DNA of 64,000 nt, from assembly GCF_035582795.1 (NCBI RefSeq), contig NC_134368.1, positions 3,843,501 to 3,907,500 on the forward strand, read 5' to 3'. The position numbers and the translations under genes were made by a program. The notes under the pieces are model-generated. The model was not told the origin of the DNA. It saw only the letters and a program-made list of their open reading frames with translations, and ran no database searches. The first letter of the stretch is position 1. Every line of letters starts with the position of its first letter. This DNA comes from Mycteria americana. Lineage: Eukaryota; Chordata; Aves; Ciconiiformes; Ciconiidae. This document shows positions 1 through 12,630 of this stretch, piece by piece.

Positions 1-3000
1 AGCCACAGATGACGCAAGATGCCCTTATGTAATCAGCTGTTATTATGCAGTTATGGAAATTTTCCCTCTCTGGCCCATCCCCTACTTTCTCCTCAACTTC
101 TTGTTTCATTTTTCACCCTAAACTCTCTACGGCTTATTCAGAAGGTGATGGGGTGAGGTCAGTAGGCCAACTGGACAGGAAGCAGAAGGGCAGTCTTGTA
201 GAAAGCCCATTCCTGGGTTTCCCCGTCCACCTCGTCAATGAAGGAGCAAAAGGAGTTATTGGCTTTGCATCTGCTGCGTTGGCTTCAGCGGGTCTGGGAA
301 AAGGTCCCCGTCCACCTTTCCACCTGATGGACTGGAAGGGGGTCACATCAGAGCCAGGTCTCCCCCCAGTCCTGGCATCTACTGTGGCCTGGACATCAGT
401 GGATGATGGGAAGCCATCTGCTCCGTCCAGCATGCCGCGGAGGGGCACCTGCATGGAGACCTCGCTGCCCCCTCCCCGGGCCGGCACCGGCCCCCAGAGC
501 CCCGAGGAGAGGCTGGGGGATGCCGAGGCTGCAATCAAACCGCAGAAGAAAGCTGGTTTGTCATTGCAGGGATGAAGGCTTGGTGGGACACAAATGCTTC
601 AGTTGCTCCAAAGGTTGCTCCAGGGTGCACAAAGACGTCCCAGGGAACCCACAAAGTCACTCTGCCAGGGTGAAATCACAGCATGATTGCAGATCTCCAG
701 CCAAAAATGCTTCCAAACCAGAGTGATTTTTGCCTGTGGATCCTTTCTGAGGTTTTGGGTTTTATTGCTTCAAATTCTCTCTGACCCACTGCCTTTCTCC
801 TGTGGCTGGATGGGCAACAGAGGTCAGAGATGTGGGTATCTCCAGGACCTAGGCTTCCTCCACCACCAGTGCTGGTCAGAGGGGACACAATCTCCTGACA
901 CGACCAGTAAACCCCACCTTGACTGCAAATATTCAGGAGAAAAGGTCGATAAACATCCTGGAGGCATCACCCTGTATCTGCAGCACGTATTATGGCTGTG
1001 CACCCTTCTGCTCCTACCCTCTTCCATCCCGCTTGCCTGGGTCCTTTCTTGCTGTGTTTTAGGACTAATACATGATAGGGAGAGGTGACTCCTAGCTCTG
1101 GGCCATCCTGTCACCAGTTGAGGTTGCAAAACTCGGTCATGAAGACCTTTCCTCCTCATTTTCTCTGCACAGCATCTGAGCCAGTGCATGGCTTGAGGAG
1201 GACGAGCCTGGAGATGAAGCAGGCCTGAATCCTTCGGTGGCCGGGAAGCAGACCCCAGGCAGAGTTTAGAGAGCTGAGAAAGGGGGAATTGGCCATGTAC
1301 AGTCTAAAGAAAAGGAAGCGAGAGAGCTGGGAGCAGAGACAAAACCACTGGTTCACCCACTGGGGAAACTTGTTTCCAGACATGGTCCAGTGCCAGCAAA
1401 TGCAGAGGAATTTGTCTTCAGGGCAGGGAATACCCACATTTCTCGGAGGACAAGGAAGCCATGGGGAAGGCAATAGCTGGGGGATGTGTTTGTTGTATTC
1501 ATGGCATTTATGAACCGCAAACTGTAAGCTCCCAACGGAGCCCAGGGCCATTAGCTGGTCATGGATTTAAATGGCATTTCAGCCCACACCCACCTTCAGT
1601 CAGCCAAATCCCTCCCTGTGGTCCGTGGACTGTGTTGGCTGGATCCCCGTGGACTGGAAAGGGAGTGTAGACCTTGGGTCCTATATAGAGAGGCTCGGTA
1701 GGCACCACAGAGGTGCTCCAGGCTTCCTGCTTGGTCCTCCACCACCCCTCCAGAAGCTCCTTCTTCCCAGGGCTAGAGGACCCTCTTGCTTCTGCTTTTG
1801 CTGAAGCCATTCAGCCACCTCGTCTTGCCCAGAGAGGTTGGCCAGGATGGAGGTGGAGCAGGTGGATGGGGACAGTGCGGGTGGACTGGGCATCATGCAT
1901 ACACACAACCGAGGATCTAGGCCCAGTGTTCCTCCCTTGTAATGCTGAAAAAAACCTTCCACCCTGAGCCAAGGGGGCTGTGCCAGATCCCATAATCCCA
2001 ATGTGGACAGAAATGGCACTTTCAAACAGGATACGTGCTGACCTGGTGATTTCAGTGGAAATTTAGCCCTCCTGGTGGCAATTTATCATGCTCCAATTTA
2101 TTTTTCCCAGACCTAGCCTGCTGCTTTGGGACTGTGACTGGGACATTTGCTTCCTTCATTCTGGATAACCACCCAAGGATGTTCAAGCAAGCTTCTCCGG
2201 TCTAGAAATTAGTTGGGAAACCTGGTAACACCTGGCTTTCTCAAGGAGTATTGGCCACTGCCTGTTGGAGACTCCGTCAGCATTGCCACCATTGCTGCCT
2301 CTCCTGGGGTTGTTCAGCCAAGGCGTGAAGTAAGAGCAGGGAAAAAGGACAACGTTGCTCACTCACATACTATTTTTTTTCAGCTCATAAGTTTTAGATG
2401 AGGGTCTTGGCCAGCATTAATGTGTTTCGAGCTCCTGTGAGAGAAACAGGCTCCCTCCCTGCCCTGCAGAGGCTGTGTGGTTTGAAGGGTTGGTGAACAA
2501 AACCCCGCCTCACTCGCTCCTCTCGTTAGCTGCAGGACGGAAGGTGGTCATTTAACGTGCGTTTCTTCAGTTATGATGAGCAGGCAGAGGACAGGAGTGC
2601 CATATGGTTAGATCTAGCTTTTACGGAGCATCACATGTTCCCCCCATGCAGCTCAGACCTGACCTACATAGCATGGCCAAGCCACCGCGCCGGAGCATCC
2701 CAGCACACGCGCCGGGCTTTCAGCACCCACAGCTGGAGATGCAGGAGCCTACCCTGATTTACGGGAAGACCGGGGCGATGCACCAGGCTGGGGCTTGCCA
2801 GCGCTGCAGAGGCTTTGTCTGCCCTGTGTCGATACAGGAGGAGACAGCTTATACCAGCAGGGATGTTTTTGCCAGAATAGGAAACCATCTCTCTGGATGA
2901 CATAAACCAGAGACTTTTGGCTTGTTCCTGTTGCCTCAAGCTGAGCGGGCAGATGTTGCGTGGATTGGAGATAGAAAGTGTCCCCCGTCATAGCAGATGG

Positions 3001-3755
3001 CATCAACCCAGCTTTGCAGTGCCAACCCAGCCTCGGGAACCCCCGCCAGTCCCCTGCGGCAGCTTGGAGAAGGATCTCTCCCATCCACACCTCTGTGTGG
3101 GTATGAAGGGGCCTCACATGGGCTCAAATTATTCCACTTAATGAGCAGGAACAACCTCTCTCAGCATTTTAACTTCCAGACCAGCACAATGGTGGGAACT
3201 CATTGTGCAAGCACTGGTGCAGGTGAACCTCCTGGTACAGAGAAGGCTTTTATATCACGTAAGCCATCAACAGTTTCTTCTAGTGTAAATAAATACCGGG
3301 TGTTCACATGACATTTTTTTCCTAGGAGCTCAGCCGCAGAGCTTGCTCAGGTTGGGCAGACTGGTGGTGATTTTATCAGCTTTCCTACCAGTAAGGCTGA
3401 ATTTTCTGGCATGGCATAGCCATACCACCCTACCAGGAGCACGCTGCCCATTGGGCTATGGTCCCTGTGATCCCTGCAAGACACCCACAACAACCAGACG
3501 AAGCAGCATCTCTCCAGAAACACAGGGAAGCCCTTGGACGTTCAATACCCATTGACTGTCACAGAAAGCAGGCTCAGTTCCTTTCTCCAAAGACCAGGCT
3601 GGAAATCTCCGCTCTAATAACTGATACTGGGGAAGAGCTTCAAACAAAGGCTGATTTGGAGGTACCACACGAGATCTGCTTTCAGCGTGCGACCTGCTGG
3701 ATGTCAAGCACTTATTACAAGTGCAATCAGTTCACAGCTGAGGTCTGAAGTTGCT

Positions 3756-3930
3756 GTGATGCTGGTTGGAAAGCTCTGGAAGTCTCCAGCCCAGCTCCAC
3801 AGCCTGTGTGGGACTATCATCATCACTAGACCAGGTTGGTCTTGGCATTGCCCAGCCAAGACATGAAGACATCCCAGGATGGAGACACCTCCACCTCACT
3901 CATGACCTGAAAGTACGTGCAATAGCCAGG
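3756..3930 (-). mobile_element. Diverged CR1 LINE 3' fragment, antisense
   Basis: The + strand resembles the reverse complement of CR1 3' ends seen across bird genomes. It reads as a tract around 'tctccagcccagctcc', then 'actagaccaggttgg', then 'ccaggatggagacacc'. It is short and diverged with no open frame of value. The family call rests on remembered CR1 patterns, not an alignment. Confidence 0.55.
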
Positions 3931-6900
3931 GCACCCTCATTTAGGAGATTTTTCTGCTCCTCAAGGCTTTGAAAATTACGTTCCCTGTAAATAAAGGAGT
4001 CTAGGTGGAGAGAGGAGGAAGGCTCTTGCTCGCATCAGGCTGGTTTGCACTGAGAAGCTGCTCCCCAGAGCTTTTAAGGAAGAAATCATGATGCAGGGAG
4101 CCAGGCGTCTCTGCTCCCGTTTCCATCTCCACCTCCGCCTCGCCGCGTGCCCGAGCACATCGATGCTTTCTGCCCGCCGTTCCCCAGGGAAGGTCCTGGG
4201 CCAGTGACGCTCCTTCAGACCTCACTGCAGCCGACATTTTGCTCCTTCTCCGATCAGCGCAGAAAACACTTAACCGCTTCTGCAGCTGCAGTCTGGGGAC
4301 CTCAGAGAGCTTTGGGATCTTGCAATGAAACGGCTCCAAGAGGAGTGAAATCCCCCTGCCAGGGAAGATGCTCGGAGCATGCCAATTCTGCTAGGAAAAG
4401 GAAAAAGAAAAAAAAGGATCTGGGGGACAAAGAGTTTGTTTTTTGGTAGGGTTAATTTTTCCTTTCCTCAAGAGGAAGAAGGCTTTGAGGAAAAAACAGA
4501 AAAAAACCCAGTATTTTTATTTCTGAAAACTGAATTTTATTTTATTCAAGGAATATTTTATTCAAGGAAGGAGAGGGCATTGAAAAAAAAATAATTTCAC
4601 TGAAAAAAAAACCCACCTCCAAAAAAAAAACCTAAAACCCCGGAACGTTTCCACAGAAATAATTCTCAAACAGGAGAATTTTTCTGCAGAAGAGAAAAGC
4701 TCAACAGGAGTCCCCGGGTCCCATTTGACAGCAGCCAGTCCAAGGGATCCACTGAGCAGAGAAAGAGGATCTGCTTCTTTCCTTTTTTCTTTCTTTTTTT
4801 TTTTTTTTTGAAGCTACAGGTGCTTATTTTGTTGTGGCTTTACCCGAAGCTGCAAACCCTCCTAACCTTAGCCTGCTCCATGCTGCTTAAACACTTTGCA
4901 GCCTCAGGACGTGTGCTGGAGATCTACCACCTTCGTGGCACGGGCATCACGGTGTCATGAACAACTTCAGCCTGGTAGGGAAAGGGAGGTTTGGAGAGGA
5001 GCTGCTGCCCTGGCATGAGGTGCTGGAGGTGGGAAAGTCAGGGCAGACCTTCCTCCCAGCGAGGGAAGGGATGTGCGTGAAATGGGGGGGCCGGTGGTGA
5101 TGTCTGGGGGTGCTGCCTGGGGGCTGCTGTGTTTCCCTTGGCTGTTTGGGGACAAAGACTGGCATTGATGCCATAGCCCCACGGGTGAAACCGGAGTGGG
5201 ATGCGCTGCATTTAGCCGGATAGAGGGCTGATCCCGAGCCATCTACCACGGCTCAACAGGGAAAACCATGGCCGTAATTTTTCACCCAAAAGGATTAAAC
5301 TGGGAGCTGGGAGCGATGGGTGCTGTGCATCCCTCAACATGAGCCATGTGCAACAACAGCCTTCCTCGCTGTTGAACTGAGGGAGAAAGGGGCAAGGATG
5401 CAACCGCCTTCAAGAGGCCTTTGAGGGATGTAGTTTGGGGTCCGGGTGGATGTTCAAAGCCTCTTCCCCCAGGCAGAAGGAGGCCAGTCCATCGTGGCTG
5501 GGTAGGGAAGGCTTTTTAGGTGGGTAACCCCTAACCCTGTAATACCAGGCTGGAAGGCACCTTGTTTGATGGGCTCTGTAGAGCACTCGCTGTATTTGAA
5601 TCTGAGCTCAGTCTCCAGCTCCCAATTGGTTTCTGCTTCCCACCCGTGGCTCCACACAGCTTGAGGCTCCAGACTTCCCCCAAATGGGTGAGCTGGACCT
5701 CATGCTCTCAGACAAACTTTCCAGGTCCCTTTCGCCCGGACATCTTGATTCTGGCTGGCTGATACGGGAGGAGAAAATATCTCCTGGAGTTTCATCACCT
5801 CTGCTCCTGGCTGGCCCCAGCACAGGAGCAGCTGAACAGCAACCGAGCTGAGGATTATGGCAACTCTTGACCCATCTCAGGAGGCTACGTGGGAGAGAGC
5901 AGCCTGGGCAGGGGTTGAGACAGGAGCTGCCCGTCCCACCAAAAGGGCATCGAAGACCTGCTGTCAGAGATGCTCTGATGGATACCGTGCTCACCATTAG
6001 TTACCCAGGTTCCCCACGAGACAAGTCTTGGAAAGAAAATCTCTTGCAAGTTGTGTTGATAACGATGATCTTGTCTAATTTAAATGGCAATTAAGAACCC
6101 ATCGTTAGACCCGTGGTTCTCCAGCCAGAGTCTGCCATGGTGGGGAACGGGGACCACCACCTGAAGGCACCACAGGTGACTGGGTCTGGGTGCACAGTGT
6201 GACCATGGCTGCCCAAAAAGGGCAGCGCAGAGATGGATAAACCCCCCCAAAGAGATGAGACCAAGTCTTGGTGGTTCTGTCCCTTGGGGACAGGGAAACA
6301 TGACGGCCTGGAGCCCCTGCATAATGGGGTGCTGGCTGCGAACTGGGGGGTCTCTGTTTGCTCTCAGAGGTGGTGGAGGGGCTTTGGTGGAGGTGAGCTT
6401 GGTGGGTAGAGAGGTTTATATCTCAGCAACCCGGAGTTTTTAACCGGGTTAGAAATAGGAGTTCAGGGTTCAAAAGTTTATGACTTGCCTGAGAGCGCCA
6501 GGAGCACGGGTTATCCTGGCGTTTCCAGCATTCTCCAAAGCCTCTTCCATCATGATTTATTCATCTGTGGGAAGCGCTAAGACGTAACACAACTCCCAAA
6601 GAGAGAATGAGCACAGCCTTAACCAGCTGTAATGTCAGGAAACTGCCTGTCTCCTGCGAGATCCGCTGAGCCTGGGGGATGCTGCAGCTCCACGCGGTGC
6701 AGCCAAGGGCTCCCTTGCTTGGGCAGCTTCACCAGATCCCACTGGTGGGACGGGTCCGTGCCCTGATGAAGCTCCTGGGTCAGCTCTGGTTATTGCAAGA
6801 GCTGTCCCTGGGATGGAAAGGGCTTGCTATATGCGTGGTCATTTCTAAGGTGCATGCCGTGCATCCTGCTGCTGGGAATCTCTTCTAGCAATGTATAAAC

Positions 6901-8007
6901 CAGCCAGTTTCTTGGAAGTCTTTCCTTCTGAACTCAAAGGGCAAAATTAAGAGCTTGAGTCTCCGCAGGAATCCATTTTGGTGTAATTTACACCTTCCCC
7001 ATGCACCCCAGCAGTGCATTTTGCCATGGTTTAAATGCATGCGTAACCCATATTTGATTATTGTTCGCATTATTGCTATTTTACTGTTCTTGCTGCTATT
7101 AGCCCACCGATGACGATGCTATGTTTGCGAGGCTGCAACCGGGGACTCCTTTGATATGCAGACATCCTGCCAATAGAAAATTCACTTGAGCAAATAAGTC
7201 TAAATTAGCAGCAGCTTTGTGTAGCTTTATTTCCCTTGTTGCACTCCCTTCACGACTGCAAATAATCCAATATAAGTGCTGAGGCCACTGGCCCCTGATG
7301 GGAAGCCTGACTGCTCTCCCGCCACAGTGCTGGTGGCCAGGGATGGAGGAGAAGGAGCTCTGGACCATCCTGTATCACCAGGGCTCTGCTCTGAAAGATG
7401 GGGGGGGTTCGGATAGCAAATAATGATGGCAAAGGAGGGAGGGCAGGATCCAGGTCCAGCTTCTGGGGTGAAGGGCATCATCCCATTTGTCCGAACAGGC
7501 TGAAACCAGCCAGAATATGCCAAAGTTACGGGACGACAGACGGCCAGATGGACAGATGGACCGTCTAACGCTTGCTTCCTCGTCTGCAATAGCCAAGGGA
7601 GAAAATGACTGCCCCTTTCCATTTTCTCTGTGCTGAAACATGTTGATGGGCTACAGCAGGATCAAATCCCTCCCAAACTTTTTATCTGGTTGTTTCATAC
7701 GTGCACGGCTTTATCAGGGCGTTTGGGGTTGAGATGGGTCAGTGTTGGCATATAAAAGGTGGTCTTTCTGGGCGTCAGTCTGCCTCTCTGGTGTGCTTCA
7801 GTGAGATTTAGGATATCAATTAACCCAAACCTCCTCGAAAAGAAAAGCTGAGGCTGCCTCAAAGTTACCGGGCTGGACTTGTGCTCTCTGCCCCTCTCTC
7901 CATGGTGAATGGGCTCTCGCTTCAGCCACGCAGCTGGGAAGCATCCCCATCGCGATGGGAAAGTTGAGGAGAGGGTTCCTGTGCTGGGAAGAACCCAAAT
8001 AACAGTC

Positions 8008-8555
8008 TGAGCAAAACCAAGCCATCGGACCCCAAAATCCCTTTTTGAAAAAAAAAAAAAAAACCAGCTGTTGGACCCCCCCAAATCCCTATTTGAGCAA
8101 AACCAAGCTGTCAGACCCCAAAATCCCTCCTTGAAAAAAACCTAGCTGTTGGACCACAAAAACTCCGTTTGAACAAAACCAATCTATTGGACCTCAAAAT
8201 CCCTATTTGAGCAAAAGCAAGCTGTCAGGCACCCAAATCCCCATTTGTGCAAAAACAAGCAGCCAGACCCCAAAATCTCCATTTGAAAAAAAACAGGCAG
8301 CCAGACCCCAAATTCCCCATTTGAGCAAAAGCAAGCCATCGGACCCCAAAATCCCTGTTTGAACAAAACCAAGCCATCGGACCCCAAAATCCCCATTTGA
8401 AAAAAAACAAGCAATCGGACCCCAAAATCCCCATTTGAAAAAAAACAAGCAATCGGACCCCAAAACCCCTGTTTGAGCAAAAACAAGCCGTTAGACACCC
8501 CCAAATCCCCCTTTGAGCAAAACCAAGCTGTCGGACCCCAAAGTCCTCATTTGAG
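8008..8555. repeat. 39-bp minisatellite, about 14 copies
   Basis: A tandem array whose unit runs approximately 'caaaaccaagccatcgg' followed by 'accccaaaatccctgtttga', near 39 bp long. Units differ by point changes and by the length of A runs, including a 17-A run near 8048. Because 39 is a multiple of 3 and the unit lacks stops on the minus strand, three overlapping minus-strand frames stay open for 86-116 codons and repeat a 13-residue pattern around FGVRWLGF and KWGFWG. I treat this as non-coding satellite DNA, since the openness follows from the unit length. Confidence 0.9.
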
Positions 8556-8609
8556 GACACGGGGCTCATCTCCACCCCGATGGGAAGAAAGAGTTAAGAT
8601 CCCGCAGGC

Positions 8610-8788
8610 GTGGGCCAGCAATGGCCAATCAGGCTAGGCACAGTGCGGCCCTTGGCCCCAGCCCAGCAGCAGGTTGCTCTCCGCAGGTATTATTTTAGGG
8701 TTTTTCCTGGATTACCAAGCAGGGAGACGATGAACATCGAGACCTGCGGAGGACGGGGAGCTGGAGGATGCACCCCTGGGCTGCCCAG
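8610..8788 (+). promoter_or_regulatory. Candidate 5' non-coding exon or promoter (weak)
   Basis: A CCAAT box within 'atggccaatcagg' (8625-8629) precedes a moderately GC-rich stretch that ends in a good splice donor, ctgcccag|gtaaat at 8788/8789. LZTS3 needs at least one upstream 5' exon because its first coding exon starts at an acceptor, and this is one of the better-looking candidates in the upstream flank. No TATA box or full CpG island is visible. It could equally be chance. Confidence 0.2.
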
Positions 8789-9825
8789 GTAAATCCCGGT
8801 GGGTGCCGGCTTTTGGGGGAGTCTTTTCCTTTCCTCTCCTTCCCCCTCTCACTGGGTGTCTTTGTTCGAGCCCAGAAAGGGGCCAGGCAGGGGAACGAAG
8901 GGGGATTAGCGCCGTGTTGAGCTGGTGGGACCCACTACTTTTAAAGGGCGGGACGTACCCACTGGGCTGCATCTGCTCTGGGGGTCGTAGCAGAGATGGG
9001 GTGCACGGAGGTGGGCTGCTCAGGGTGGGGAGAGCTGCTGTTTCCCCCCTGCTATAAACTCATCCTGGCTCCGGCTGGCACCCACCAGCACCGGGACCTT
9101 GCACCCCAGTGGGTTTTGGGGCACTGCTCCGGTTAGCGGCACTACCCCCGGCGGTGGGGACACCATGGGGGCTTGCTCCGAGCGCGGTGTCGGGGAAGGA
9201 GCAAGCACATCCCGGGCTGGCTCCGCGCCCTTGAAATTCCTCAGGGCAAGTTAATGATAAATCGCAGCCGGGTCAGCGGCGTGGGCAGCGGGTGGGAGCT
9301 GGTGGCAGGTCCCCTTGTTGTCCTTCCTGCTGGGACAGAGGTTTGGGCAAGGTCTGGGGATGGCAGAGCCAGGCAGGGGCCATGGGGACGGCTGCTTGGC
9401 ACCTCTCCGGAGATGATGGCTCACCCCAAAGGGCAGGATCAGGCCTCCCCCTGGCAACGCTCAGGCCAGGGCAGGGGTCTAAATCATGCATGGGGGGGGT
9501 CTGGTGCCGAGAGGGGTCCTCCTGCTCCCACCGCAAGGCGTTCAGGGCCAAGGAGCAGGTCTGTAGCAGGGGATCACACGAGATCCCCCAAGATTTGAGA
9601 TGTGGGGCCAGATGAGGATGCTCAGGCAGTCGCTGGGGTGCCAGGCAAGGGATGTAGCTCCCTGCTGGGGGACTTTCAGGGGACAGCAGCACCGTGCCAG
9701 CACTCTGCGATGGGCCAGGAGCTCCCCTGTGCCCCCTGCTGCAATAATCCACATCAGGCAGCAGCACGGGCTCAACCAGCAGCAGCTCATCTCCAGCCAC
9801 CTTGCTGAGGAGGCGGCCCCTTAAC

Positions 9826-9880
9826 CCCTTAATAAGGGGAAACTGAGGCACAGAGGGCTGGGATGACTTCAAGTGGTCCA
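9826..9880 (+). mobile_element. Ancient MIR/CORE-SINE-like fragment
   Basis: Contains 'aaactgaggcacagagggc' followed by a weak match to the usual continuation (gggatgacttcaag). This is the signature segment of tRNA-derived MIR-type SINEs in amniotes. Only about 55 bp is recognisable, so the family assignment is tentative. Confidence 0.4.
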
Positions 9881-10342
9881 GCCTGCGGCTCGGAGCATCC
9901 CGGTGTTCTCTGGGCAGCGGCTGTCACCGTGACTGCACTGGGGACAATGACTAGCCCGCAGCCAGTGCTGAGCATCCTCTGGGGGCAGCCACAAGGGTAG
10001 GTGGGCACGGATGAGACCATGTCCGAACCCTTCCTGACGGACACATAGGGTTTGGGTTGGCAGTTTGGGCTGAGCTTGAAACCATCCTGTCCCGCTGGCA
10101 CTCTCCGCTCCTTGGGATGATGGGGACGGACATGCCATGGAATGGAAAATCCCTCCTACATGCCCCTGGGTGCATCCTGGAGGATGCCAGCCTGAATCCA
10201 AAACCAGAGGTCTGACAGCAGCCCAGGAAAGGGGGAAAAATGCCCCTTGAGGATGAGGACTGTGCCAGCAACGTGGCCCCATTGCCCCAGCCAGGGCAAC
10301 GCCTGTGGACAGCCCTGGGGCAGCTTGCCAAAACCTCCATCC

Positions 10343-10530
10343 TCCATGGCAGGATAATTCATGGTGGAAGGGACCTCAGGGGTCTTCAGGCCACCTTGCC
10401 ACTCAAGGCAGGCTCAGCTACGAGACCGGACCCTACTTGGTCCATTCAGGGCTTGAAAACCTCCAAGGATGGAGACTGGAAAGCCTCCCTGGGACCCCAC
10501 GCAAATCGCAGAGCACCACATGACATCTCC
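10343..10530 (-). mobile_element. CR1 LINE 3' fragment, antisense
   Basis: On the + strand the sequence reads 'gtggaagggacctcagggg' and later 'gaaaacctccaaggatggag', the typical reverse complement of an avian CR1 3' region. It is 5'-truncated, degenerate and non-coding. Confidence 0.65.
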
Positions 10531-10807
10531 ACGTCACCCGCTGAGGTTTCTCTGGGGCTTTGCCAACCTTGCCTCAGCCTCCAGAGCAATTTTGATTTCT
10601 TTTCGTATTGGAGTAGCTCAAGACCGGTGCAGCCTGCCAGGTGCTTAGCCTTTTATTCCACACCTTTGTCTGCTCTTTTGGATCCAGAAAATCCTGTGGA
10701 TTAAAATTGGGAACACCCTGAAATGAGCTGTGGTGGGATTGGGCTTGGGACAGGCGGAGCAACTTGTTCTGGATGAGGAATAGTAATGCCCAGATTGATT
10801 TATTGAT

Positions 10808-10823
10808 TTTTTTTTTTTTTTGC
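10808..10823. repeat. Poly-T run
   Basis: A pure homopolymer of about 15-16 T. Similar runs lie at about 4792-4810, 8048-8064, 17494-17509, 17881-17897 and 19615-19640 (A or T). They may be remnants of retroposed tails or simple slippage products; no adjacent element is clear. Confidence 0.8.
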
Positions 10824-11405
10824 TGTCAATAAGGGGTTTCCAAGTAGCTTCCAGGCTCTCCGAACCTCGTGCTTGTAGGGGGATGCTCTGGGGCAGCAGC
10901 ATGGTCCACAAGCGTGGACCCAGCACAAGCCTCTGGTGCTCTTCATCATCCTCATCCTCATCACTCCTGGGGAGGAGTGCAGCTGCTGCAGCAAAGGGCA
11001 GTGAATGCAGACAGGGACTCTCGTGTCACCGCGTGTGACAGAGGCACAGCCCGGGTATAGCACATACATGGGGGGGGTGTCCATTCCAGGAGCACCCCCG
11101 GGGAGCAGAGAGGGAAGGGCAACAGGCAGGAGGGCACAGAGCCGAGGCCATGTGCTCTGCGGTGGAGGTTTCGGCTGTGCTTTGCTGTGATTCCTCTTCC
11201 TGCTCCCTCCTGGGGGACGGGGACAGGGAGGGGTGTCGGTGGAGCGTGTCCCTTAAACACAGCGACCAGTTGAGGAGGAAAACTGATAGCAAACCAGGAG
11301 GATTAGCTGGGGGAAGGTGGAGCAAGCTGCACTATTCAGGCTTTGTCGGGGGAGAACAATGGGGCCTTTATTGAGGAAGGGAGGTGGCGGGCTGGCAGGC
11401 TGGCG

Positions 11406-12135
11406 GGGACAATTTGGTACACAGAGTGTCCCTTGGCCAGCTGGGGGGACAGGGCAGTGGGATGTGGGATGGGACAGTTTGGTACCCGGTGTCCCCTAGC
11501 CAGCTGTGGGGGCAGGGAACTGGGACGTGGGATGGGACAGGTTGGCACCCAATGTGTCCCTTGGTCAGCTCGGGGGAGAGGGAAATGGGACATGGGATGT
11601 GGGATGGGACAGGTTGGCACCCAATGTGTCCCTTGGCCAGCTCGGGGGAGAGGGAAATGGGACATGGGATGTGGGATGGGACAGGTTGGCACCCAATGTG
11701 TCCCTTGGTCAGCTCGGGGGAGAGGGAAATGGGTCGTGGGATGTGGGATGGGACAGGTTGGTACCCAGCATGTCCCTTGGCCAGCTGTGAGAACATGGAA
11801 AATGGGACATGGGATGTGGGATGGGACAGGTTGGTACCCAGTGTGTCCCTTGGCCAGCTGGGGGAAGAGGGAACTGGGATGTGGGACATGGGATGGTACA
11901 GTCTGGTACCCAAAGTGTCCCTTGGCCAGCTGGGGGGGACAGGGAACTGGGATGGGACAGGTTGGTACTTAACATGTCCCTTGGCCAGCAGGTGGGACAA
12001 GGAACGGGGACATGGGACATGGGATGGGAGAGGCTGGTGCTCAGCATGTCCCTCAGCGACGGCTGGGGGCATGGGGAAACTGGGACAGGGGAGATAGGAC
12101 AGGGGACGGGCCGGTTTGGTACCCAACATATCCTC
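11406..12135. repeat. 72-bp G-rich minisatellite, about 11 copies
   Basis: A tandem array whose unit begins 'gggacaggttggcaccca', continues 'tgtcccttggccagct' and ends in a G/A-rich spacer with repeated 'gggacatgggat'. Unit starts at 11534, 11606, 11678 and 11750 are exactly 72 bp apart and nearly identical; the next starts are 11823, 11895, 11954 and 12026, so outer copies vary from 59 to 73 bp. One strand is strongly G-rich. Frames are open on both strands (237 codons on + and 301 codons on -) because the core period is a multiple of three. I interpret the array as non-coding. Confidence 0.92.
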
Positions 12136-12509
12136 AGGTGGTGGGACTCGTCCCAAGGTGTCACTGCAAGCCCCACATATGCTGACCACATCAGGGCAGA
12201 GCTGGCACGGCTCTCCCCTCCGCCCGCACATGGGGTCTCGATCCACAGCCACCCCTCCCAAATCCTTCGGCAAAGGGAATCACGATGGGTGGTTTATGAG
12301 AGTGCGTCAGGCCGGTTCTGGGGACCCCGGGGACCTTCGCACCTGAGAGCGAGGAGCATCCCGTGCTGGGGACATCCCACACCAAGTGCTGCCACCTGCT
12401 CTGGACCTCAGCAGAGGGACCTTGGGGATGGAGAAAGCTATCATCCCGCCGGCTCTCCCTGGGAAGAGCTGCCTGGGTCTTTTCATCTCGTCTCTTTTGT
12501 TTCAGGCTT

Positions 12510-12630
12510 ATTATGTAAATAGCTGATGCGGCCCATAATGAGAAAGTAGTTTCCCAGAATACAAAAGGCTGTAATTATCTCATTAGCAGGCGGAAAGGAA
12601 AAGGAAATGTTTCTAAGCCACTTGCTTTTA
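12510..12630. promoter_or_regulatory. Candidate conserved non-coding element
   Basis: An AT-rich island in GC-rich flank with a cluster of homeodomain-type cores: TAATTA at 12572-12577, CATTAG just after it, 'cttattatgtaaatag' near 12507 and 'cataatgag' near 12534. It lacks repeat signatures and has no open frame. An enhancer is a guess from composition alone. Confidence 0.25.

Noticed and set aside
4379..4594. Lys/Phe-rich 71-codon frame
   Set aside because: Produced by A- and T-rich low-complexity sequence; no gene features.
9273..9872. Minus-strand 199-codon frame
   Set aside because: No domain, overlaps several other frames on both strands, and no flanking splice signals.
11368..12273. 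Minus-strand 301-codon frame
   Set aside because: It is the translation of the 72-bp minisatellite; openness follows from a unit length divisible by three.
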